Source: Thecamonas trahens ATCC 50062 (taxonomy: Eukaryota; Apusozoa; Apusomonadida; Apusomonadidae). From it: a DNA stretch of 64,000 bases. Position numbers and translations under genes: made by a program. The notes under the pieces were generated by a model. It saw only the letters and a list, made by a program, of their open reading frames with translations. It was not told the DNA's origin and made no database searches. Shown in pieces: positions 57,700 through 64,000 of the stretch. Positions within the stretch are counted from its first letter, which is position 1; each line of letters begins with the position of its first letter. The DNA is taken from NCBI RefSeq assembly GCF_000142905.1, contig NW_013657675.1:317122-381121 (forward strand), read 5' to 3'.

Positions 57700-59955
57700 G
57701 AGGCGGCGGAGGCGGCGGAGGCCAGATGCGCCAGCTGTGCCAGCATCTGCTGCTCAAGCGTCAGTGGCGCGTCGCCGTCGTCACTGTCGTCGTCGGAGGA
57801 AGATCCCGATGAGGAGCCGCTGCTGCTCCCACTCCCGCTCGCGCTCTCGCGCTCGCTCTTCTTCTTGGCCGAAGAAGCAGAAAAGAGGTTGACAACCTCC
57901 TTGGACACGTTGGGCGTGTCAAACTCAAGCACGTCGACGGGGGTGGTGGTGGTGATCTCGCCGCTCTCTTCGCGGGCAAGCACGTTGCTCAGCTTGTCAA
58001 GCGCCACCTTGTACTGGGAGCGGTTGCTCTTGATGGTCTTACGGAAGCTCATAAAGTCGTCCTCGGTTGGCTTGCGAGGCGGGGCCGCCGTCAACATCAT
58101 GTGCTTGAAGAACCGCGCCTGCTTCTTGAGGAGGATGGTGACGACACGTCCAGTGTGTCCAGCACGCGCTGTCCGTCCAGCACGATGGACATAGGTTTTG
58201 AGGTGCGCCGGCGCATCATAGTTAATGACCAGATCAATGGTTTCGATGTCGATGCCTCGGGTGAGGGCATCGGAACAGACGAGGACGTCCACCTTCCGGT
58301 CCTTGAACGTCTGAATGGCCTGAAGACGCTCACTGCGCGAGAGCGCCGCCGAAAACTCGGCCACCCGCATCTCGCCGTCGATAAGCTGGAGCAGGCGGGT
58401 GAGGTTGTGGGCATGTTCACGCGACGAGGTGAAGACCAGGATCGACCGCGCACTGTTCTCGGCCTCCTTCTCGCGGCGGATCGCGTGAAGAAGCGCGAGC
58501 GGCTTCTCCTCCTCAGGCACAACAATGTAAAAGTCGGAGAGCGAGCTCGGCAGAGTGAACTTGGCCTCGCGCGAGACCGAAAAGTAGATCGGCCGCACCA
58601 GCTTGGCCATTCCGAGCTGTTGTGGGTCAAAGCCGAGCGTGGCAGAGAAGAGCAGCTTCTGGACCGGCGATCGTGCACCCGAGCCAGCCGAGCCCAGGGC
58701 GCGGCCCTCGATGGTCTGGAACAGGTGCGGAAGCCACTGCTGGTAGGAGATTGCCAGCAGCTTGTCGGTCTCATCAATGACCAGGTACTTGAGGTGCTCA
58801 AACGAGATGATGTCGTCACGCTGCTTGACGTGGTCAACGAGCCGGCCGGGCGTGGCGATGAGGATGTCGACCGTGGCCTCGCCGGTCTCGGCGTCGGCCA
58901 GAGCTGCGCGCTCCTTTGCAAAGCTGGAGTAGCCGTGAAGTGTGCAGACCAGAAGGTCGGTGTGCTTGGCCACGGCGCGAACAACAGACTCGGCCTGCAG
59001 GACAAGATCACGGGTTGGAACCATGATGACCGCCCGAAGCTTGGGAACCACACGTGTCCGCAGCGCCTCGACCAGCGGAATGACATATGCCAGCGTCTTG
59101 CCGGATCCAGTCGGTGCGCACACGGCGATGTCGCGCCGCGAGTCGGGCCGCTCCTCATCGGCCGACGGCGGGAACACCGCAGCCGCAGACCGGAGAATGT
59201 GCGGGACGACCTTGGACTGGACCGGGAACAGGCTGGAGACGCCCGAGTCGACCAGCCCGCGCTTGATCTCGTCTGAGAGCGGAACATCGTCCAGCGAGGC
59301 GAGCGCCGAAAAGTCGTTGCGCAGGATCTCTGCGTGCGTCACCCACGACGGAAGCACTGTCATCGGCTTGACCACCTTCTTGGACTTCTTGGACTCGTCC
59401 GGCCGCAGCGCCAGCGGGTCGTGCATCCGTTCGCGCAGCTCGTCCTCGGCCCCGGCCACCGGTCCCTTCCGCCGCTTGCGGGCATGGTCACCCTCGGGGG
59501 ACCTTGTCCTTGGACTTGGCCTTGTCCTTGGACTTGGCCTTGTCCTTGGACTTGGCCTTGTCCTTGGACTTGGCCTTGTCCTTGGACTTGGCCTTGTCCT
59601 TGCCCTTGCCCTTGTCCTTGGACTTTGCCTTGTCCTTGGACTTGTCCTTGCCCTTGCCCTTGCCCTTGCCCTTGCCCTTGCCCTTGCCCGACACTGACTT
59701 CTGCGCCCCATCGCCGCTGCTCCCGCCAGCCGACATCTCCATGGCTGCCACATCCGTGCCATCCCCGGCATCCTCCGAGTGGGCCGACAGGCTAGCCTTG
59801 TCCCTGCCCTTGTCCTTGGCCTTGGACTTGGACTTGGACTTGGACTTGGACTTGGACTTGCTCTTGTCCTTGCTCTTGGCCTTGCTCTTGTCTTTGCCCA
59901 TGTCGTCGAGTAAAGAGGTGCCCGGCTTCCCATCTCCCCTCCCATGCCCACCCAT
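57696..59955 (-). CDS. DDX51: DDX51/Dbp6-type DEAD-box RNA helicase; apparent single-base frame break in N-terminal region
   Basis: The ATG at 59955 (MGGHGRGDGKPGTSLL) leads into a long Lys/Asp/Ser repeat (KDKAKSKDKAKSKDK), typical of nucleolar proteins. Near 59496-59500, a G5 run (C5 on the coding strand), the frame changes: KDKV.. continues in another frame as EGDHARKRRKGPVAG. Removing one base would join them into about 752 aa. An alternative ATG at 59945 avoids the shift but gives an Arg/Pro-rich start. Helicase motifs: I APTGSGKTLAYV, Ia PTRDL, Ib TPGRLVDH, II DETD rather than DEAD, III SAT, VI HRAGRTARAGHTG. LPSWVTHAEI and VSSLFPVQSKVVP match DDX51/Dbp6. It acts in 60S ribosome biogenesis. 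Confidence 0.9.
59504..59690. repeat. 18-bp and 6-bp tandem repeats coding Lys-rich tail
   Basis: Repeats of ccttgtccttggacttgg, grading into cccttg hexamers, read on the minus strand as KDKAKSKDK and GKGKGKGK. It lies in the N-terminal coding part of the DDX51-type gene. Confidence 0.85.
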
Positions 59956-60034
59956 CCTCCCCCCTTACTGTTTGATGGTTGATGTCAAAGGATGGGCGCT
60001 TGGCCAGCGAGTTGGGGTGACCGGCGCTCGACGG

Positions 60035-61882
60035 CTACCGTTTACTGGCCTGGCCATCTGGAGTGTCGGGCGGGTGGGGGACCGAGACGTACTTGAGCGA
60101 CGACTCGAGGACAGGAAGGGTGAGGATACGGGCTGCAGATGGCCGGTTGGATGGCCGCTTGCGGAGGCACATATGAACAAGCTCGGAGACATCATCAGTG
60201 TACTCGACCGGCAGAGGTGCGAGCGTCCCGGTCCCCATCCGAGCCTGTAGTTTGGGCACGATCGAGCCAAGCTGGGCCGAGGCCTTGGACCGTTCGCCAA
60301 ACGGGGTGGAGAGCGCAAGCATGGTATAGAGGACAACGCCCATGGCCCACACGTCTGCAGCCGGCGACGGCTGGACCTTGGCCGACGCAAGAAGCTCGGG
60401 TGCAGTGTACTCGGGTGTGCCCCAGAACTGGTCCATCGGCTTGAGCCAGACCCCGTCATGGTAGCGGGTGGCAAAGCCAAAGTCGCCGAGTCGGACCGCC
60501 AGTGTCGATGGATTCGACATGTCGAGGGCGAGGAAAACGTTGCCGGGCTTGAGGTCCAGGTGTAGAACGCCCATGACATCGTGCAGGTACTCGACCGCGG
60601 ACGCGAGCTGTGCAAACCAGAGGAGCGCATGGTCTTGCGGCAGGTACTGGGGCCGGCCATCAGGCCCGCTCGCCGACCGTGACGCAATGAGCGCGTGGAG
60701 GCAGTCAAAGTCGCAATACTCGAGGACGAGTGCAATGTGCGAGCTCGCCAGGTACGCCCGGTAGCACTTGACAATGTTGGGATGCTCAAGCCGCGAGTGG
60801 ATGGAGGCCTCCAGCTTGGCCGCCTTGCGCTGCAGGATCGACGCATTTTTCAGCGCCATGACCTTGACCACCAGATCACGTCCGCTCAGAGCTCGAAGAA
60901 GCTCGGCGGTGCTCGACTTGTCCGACCCACGGATGTTCTTGGCGCGGATCTTGAGAATCGAGCCGAAGCCGCCGCGGGTGATCGGCTCGACGACTTCAAA
61001 ATGCGACTGAAACGCGCCCTTGACCAGTGGCTTTGCCGACGGTGCCTTGACTCGGCTCTCCGACGGCGCGCTGGCACCAGGCTGACCACGATTGGTCTTG
61101 GACTTGGCCTTGCCGCTGCCCCGGCGCCGGGTCTTGGCCTGGGCCTCCCCGGGTCCGGCCTCACTGTCGCTTCCTCGCCCGGCCTTGCCATTGCCCTTGG
61201 CCTTGGCCTTGGTCTTACCCTTGTCCCTGGCCTTGGCACCACGAGCACGTTGACTTGCAGCGTAGCCTGCGCTGGTGATAGACTCGCGCGGATCACCGGG
61301 CAGCACCTTGCCGGTTCCCTCGTAGAGAAAGTACGAAAGGCCGTCGTCGTTCTTCTTCTCGGTCACGCCGTGCGGCAGCGGGAGGCGTGGGTCAGTCCAC
61401 GACGTCGTTCTGCGGGCCGCATCGGCAAAGTACACCCTCCGCTCCGGTGAGAGTAGTGGCTTGATGCCGTCGGGAAGAGGATGGTTGTTGGCGGCAGCCC
61501 AGGCGGCGATGTGCGGCGGGCGAGGATCATCGGTGGGCAAGAACTCGGAGGCTGTGTCGTCCAGTGGCGCGTTAAGATTCAGAAAGTACGACGTGCCGTC
61601 AGGCCACTTGCGCTCGACCCATCCTTCTGGCAGCGGTGCCCGCGGATCTGCCCATGTCGTGCTCGCGTTGTCCACACCGGCCGAGTCGTTAACAAAGAAC
61701 ACCCGCCCGTCGTCGGCGACTTGCGGCGTCCACACAAAGGGGACAGGCACGTCGTAAGGTGCGCGAGCAGGCGAGTTGCTCTTGCCCTTACCTGCTTTCC
61801 CTCGACCGGGGGACGGTGCTCGTCCACGCGCTGGAGAGGGCGGCGACGGCGGTGCTTCGGTCCGTCTTGGCCACGCTGACAT
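60035..61882 (-). CDS. WW-repeat protein kinase
   Basis: 615 aa, single exon, ATG at 61882 (MSAWPRRTEAPPSPPSPARG). The first half holds four WW-like units (about residues 45-205): GRVFFVNDSA..TTWADPR, LPEGWVERKWPDGTSYF, RRVYFADAARRTTSWTDPR and LPHGVTEKKNDDGLSYFLY. Several lack one of the two signature Trp. A basic linker (KGKTKAKAKGNGKAGRG) follows. The kinase domain (about 290-595) has ITRGGFGSILK, LVVKVMALK, the catalytic loop LHLDLKPGNVFL (HLD in place of HRD, Asp kept), LGDFGFATRY and FWGTPEYTAPEL. The Asp, Lys and DFG are present, so it is probably active. I cannot assign a kinase subfamily. Confidence 0.85.
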   Translation of the reverse strand: MSAWPRRTEAPPSPPSPARGRAPSPGRGKAGKGKSNSPARAPYDVPVPFVWTPQVADDGRVFFVNDSAGVDNASTTWADPRAPLPEGWVERKWPDGTSYFLNLNAPLDDTASEFLPTDDPRPPHIAAWAAANNHPLPDGIKPLLSPERRVYFADAARRTTSWTDPRLPLPHGVTEKKNDDGLSYFLYEGTGKVLPGDPRESITSAGYAASQRARGAKARDKGKTKAKAKGNGKAGRGSDSEAGPGEAQAKTRRRGSGKAKSKTNRGQPGASAPSESRVKAPSAKPLVKGAFQSHFEVVEPITRGGFGSILKIRAKNIRGSDKSSTAELLRALSGRDLVVKVMALKNASILQRKAAKLEASIHSRLEHPNIVKCYRAYLASSHIALVLEYCDFDCLHALIASRSASGPDGRPQYLPQDHALLWFAQLASAVEYLHDVMGVLHLDLKPGNVFLALDMSNPSTLAVRLGDFGFATRYHDGVWLKPMDQFWGTPEYTAPELLASAKVQPSPAADVWAMGVVLYTMLALSTPFGERSKASAQLGSIVPKLQARMGTGTLAPLPVEYTDDVSELVHMCLRKRPSNRPSAARILTLPVLESSLKYVSVPHPPDTPDGQASKR

Positions 61883-62226
61883 GCGCGCGCACTTGTTACG
61901 TCACACCGACGGTCTGAGCGAGGTGGGGGCGGAGGTAGGGAAAGTAGAGAAGGAAAGATTGGGTGGGGTGGGGAGGTGGAGGTGGAGGGGGGGAGGGAGA
62001 GAGAAGGGGAGGAGGGGGGGGGAGGGAAGGGTGACGTCGTGATGGGAGGAGAAGTGTTGGAGGTTGGTCGTCACCGTTGGTGCCGGCGGACGCGTCCCGG
62101 TTCATGGAGGTGTGTCACTTGCGGCGAATCAGCGGAGGGGTAGCTGATGCGGTCTCATGCGGAGGAAGGAGTGTGATGCAAGCCGTGGCGGTAGGCTTGA
62201 CGGCAAGAGGGCAAGCAGATGCAGGT
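61883..62226. other. Intergenic between WW-kinase and NAD kinase genes
   Basis: 344 bp; both neighbours on the minus strand. Purine-rich (G/A) tract at about 61950-62035. No gene or RNA seen. Confidence 0.55.
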
Positions 62227-64000
62227 TTATTGCGGCCCAGTGTTGTCAGAAGCGCCATCGCCGTGAGGGCGAGCGTCAGATGCGGCATCGTCATCAAATG
62301 TAGCACTGTAGGCGTTGGCCGAGGTTGAGGGCGGCGAGGTGGAGAGCGGCGAGGTGGAGAGCAGACTTGTGGTGTGGCGGCGCGCAGCCCTACGCTTGCT
62401 CTTCTGTGTGCGGCTGGACTTGACGGGGCCCATGGGCTTCTGACTTGTCCGCTTGTTCCAATGCATGTTGCGGCGCAGCGAGACGAGCCAATCGGCAGTC
62501 TCGGAGACCTTGGAGATGGTGGGGACGGACCAGGGTGAGACGGAGCACTGCAGGGTCTGGCCGTGGAGTAGCTCGGTGCGGGAGCGACCGTCAAAAGAGG
62601 CCCACGCGGTGTTGCGCGCGTTATCAGCAACGCGGATACGGATGGTGGACGAGTACGGGAGAGCGACGGGGCGGAACGAGACCGAGTGGGGGCAGATGGG
62701 GGTGAGCAGAATGCATGGTACACCCGGATGGACAATGGAGCCACCGGCCGACATCGAGTAGGCGGTTGAGCCAGTGGCGGTGGCCACGATAATGCCGTCA
62801 GCCTGGACATTGGTAATAAAGTCGTGATCGCAAAAGATGTCGAGCGAGGCAAGCGAAGCGGCAGGCCCGCGGTCAACAACCATGTCGTTGAGGATCTGGA
62901 ATTGAGCGAGTGGTTTGCGTTCGTCGTGCTCGTCGAGGGCAAAGCCCTCGATGATGGAGCAAACAAGCCGCGAGCGGAGGGTGAGGAAGAACCCGCCCTC
63001 GAGCACCTTGTTGAGCACCTTTTCAGCTCGCTGGAACGAGAACGGTGTGAGGAAGCCGAGCGAGCCGAGTGCAAACGAGAGGATAGGCGGAACCGACTTG
63101 TAGAAAAAGGTTGTCGAGTGCAGGAGTGTGCCGTCGCCGCCGAGGCAGACAACAAAGTCGACAATGGTGGCCACGTCGACACCTTCGGCCGGTAGAGCAT
63201 GGACGCCGTCCCAGTCGGAGTAGTCGGAGCTCTTGACAACCGGCTCGACGTAGACGGTGAGCCTGTACTTGTTGATGAGGATTCGGATGAGCTGCTCCGC
63301 CCGGAGCGAGACCTCGGGTGATTGCCACTTCTTGACAACAAAGACTGAGAGCGGCGTCGTCTCCCACGCCATGCGGACCTTGGAGAGCAGCTCGGCAGTC
63401 TCAATCTGGGCATCGGGCACGACGTCGACCTTGACATTATTCTGCTGCGAGCCGGAGAACCGCGTCAGTCGCAGACCGGCCTTGGAGCGCGGAGAGATAG
63501 GCAGCTGCGAGTCGCTCACTTGCCGCGAGTGGACCGAGAGCAGGCTGGACGGCCGCGGCTTGCTGGAGACAGCGCTCAGCGACTGTGTCCTCATCATCGG
63601 CATCTCAGCCGACGGCTCGACGCTTTCGGAGGCCGTTGGCGAGGTCTGTGCCGAGACAACAGGCGGGTCGTGCCTCTGGACGGTACTGGTCGAGCAGGCG
63701 CCGTCGTCCGAGCCTGAGTCGGAGCGCTCGCCGGACGGCTTGCTCCACTTGGGCGAGGAGCTCATCGAGACAACCTCGACGTTGTCGACGTCGTCGCCGC
63801 TATCGGCCTGGTCAGTCTCTGCCGACGAGAGTGCAGACCGTGAGCGTGTCTCGCCAGACGTTCCATCCTCGTCATCCGAGCTCGGACCTGCGGTCGACGG
63901 CATCGAGTCGCCGAGCGATGAGTCCGGGGTGATCGAGCGCGAGGTTCCAGGCGTCAAACCGCCGACGGTGTACTCATCGATGGAGAGCGGCGAGAGAGTG
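62227..64000 (-). CDS. NAD+ kinase, 5' end beyond right edge
   Basis: The stop is at 62227-62229 and the frame is open to the window edge, so the start is missing; at least 590 aa. An in-frame ATG near 63903 (MPSTAG) is not convincing as the start. The N-terminal 200 residues are Ser-rich with many likely phosphosites. The kinase core has the signature CLGGDGTLLHS, GSLGFLTPFSF, the NDMVV block, TATGSTAYSMSAGGSIVHP and LTPICPHSVSFRP. It phosphorylates NAD+ to NADP+. The C-terminal 90 residues form a basic and Ser/Thr-rich tail with a short repeat (LLSTSPLSTSPPSTS). No signal for an organelle can be judged without the N-terminus. Confidence 0.93.
   Translation of the reverse strand, partial: TLSPLSIDEYTVGGLTPGTSRSITPDSSLGDSMPSTAGPSSDDEDGTSGETRSRSALSSAETDQADSGDDVDNVEVVSMSSSPKWSKPSGERSDSGSDDGACSTSTVQRHDPPVVSAQTSPTASESVEPSAEMPMMRTQSLSAVSSKPRPSSLLSVHSRQVSDSQLPISPRSKAGLRLTRFSGSQQNNVKVDVVPDAQIETAELLSKVRMAWETTPLSVFVVKKWQSPEVSLRAEQLIRILINKYRLTVYVEPVVKSSDYSDWDGVHALPAEGVDVATIVDFVVCLGGDGTLLHSTTFFYKSVPPILSFALGSLGFLTPFSFQRAEKVLNKVLEGGFFLTLRSRLVCSIIEGFALDEHDERKPLAQFQILNDMVVDRGPAASLASLDIFCDHDFITNVQADGIIVATATGSTAYSMSAGGSIVHPGVPCILLTPICPHSVSFRPVALPYSSTIRIRVADNARNTAWASFDGRSRTELLHGQTLQCSVSPWSVPTISKVSETADWLVSLRRNMHWNKRTSQKPMGPVKSSRTQKSKRRAARRHTTSLLSTSPLSTSPPSTSANAYSATFDDDAASDARPHGDGASDNTGPQ

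Noticed and set aside
58101-59276. 391-aa open frame opposite the DDX51-type helicase
   Set aside because: Antisense shadow; all helicase motifs are on the minus strand.

Overview
This is a gene-dense, GC-rich nuclear segment from a free-living flagellated eukaryote. Signs of a eukaryote are spliceosomal introns (usually zero or one per gene, about 120-210 bp, donors mostly GTA.., acceptors ..AG), a U2 snRNP protein, kinetochore and checkpoint proteins (NDC80, a MadBub/BUB1-type protein), mitochondrial proteins (EF-G, NCA2-like, adrenodoxin-type ferredoxin) and basal-body or ciliary proteins (delta-tubulin, TMEM107, nephrocystin-1, a MAP10-like protein). Base composition, intron style and the gene mix suit an apusomonad such as Thecamonas. 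That identification is inference; no rRNA gene is present to test it. A run of 302 N (5625-5926) marks a scaffold gap.

Layout: 1-5527, minus-strand genes: mitochondrial EF-G (cut by the left edge), NCA2-like, Mpo1/DUF962. 6130-6784, an E2 ubiquitin-conjugating enzyme. 6889-10534, a papain-type protease and an ABCG half-transporter, each broken by one apparent single-base indel. 10810-18984, an intronless 2724-residue iterative polyketide synthase. 18999-28000, minus-strand genes: very-long-chain acyl-CoA synthetase, MAP10-like, A20 zinc finger, U2A', an orphan, a PB1-MAP3K kinase. 28787-39436, a predicted myristoylated orphan, UBA-VIT-VWA protein, an acidic orphan, a CHY/RING E3 ligase, ferredoxin, protein phosphatase 5 and a small acidic protein. 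39951-48936, TPR protein, nephrocystin-1, Gfo/Idh/MocA dehydrogenase, coiled-coil protein. 48988-57699, NDC80, MadBub, TMEM107, delta-tubulin. 57696-64000, DDX51-type helicase, WW-repeat kinase, NAD kinase (cut by the right edge).

The standout is the polyketide synthase. Its order KS-AT-ACP-KR-DH-PPTase is that of bacterial enediyne polyketide synthases (PKSE). Here it continues into two hotdog-fold domains; the second carries the signature of the separate thioesterase that works with PKSE in bacteria. So a synthase, its own activating transferase and its likely release enzyme appear fused in one eukaryotic polypeptide. It lies head-to-head with an ABCG transporter and tail-to-tail (14 bp between stops) with an acyl-CoA synthetase, which resembles a minimal biosynthetic cluster.

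A second notable protein is the MadBub at 51281-55231. It has two KEN boxes, a GLEBS-like motif, seven ABBA-type motifs, two copies of a CDI-like Mad1-binding motif, and a kinase domain with a destroyed catalytic loop. It is divergent from NDC80. Convergent genes are packed very tightly: delta-tubulin and DDX51 share one CTAG as both stop codons.
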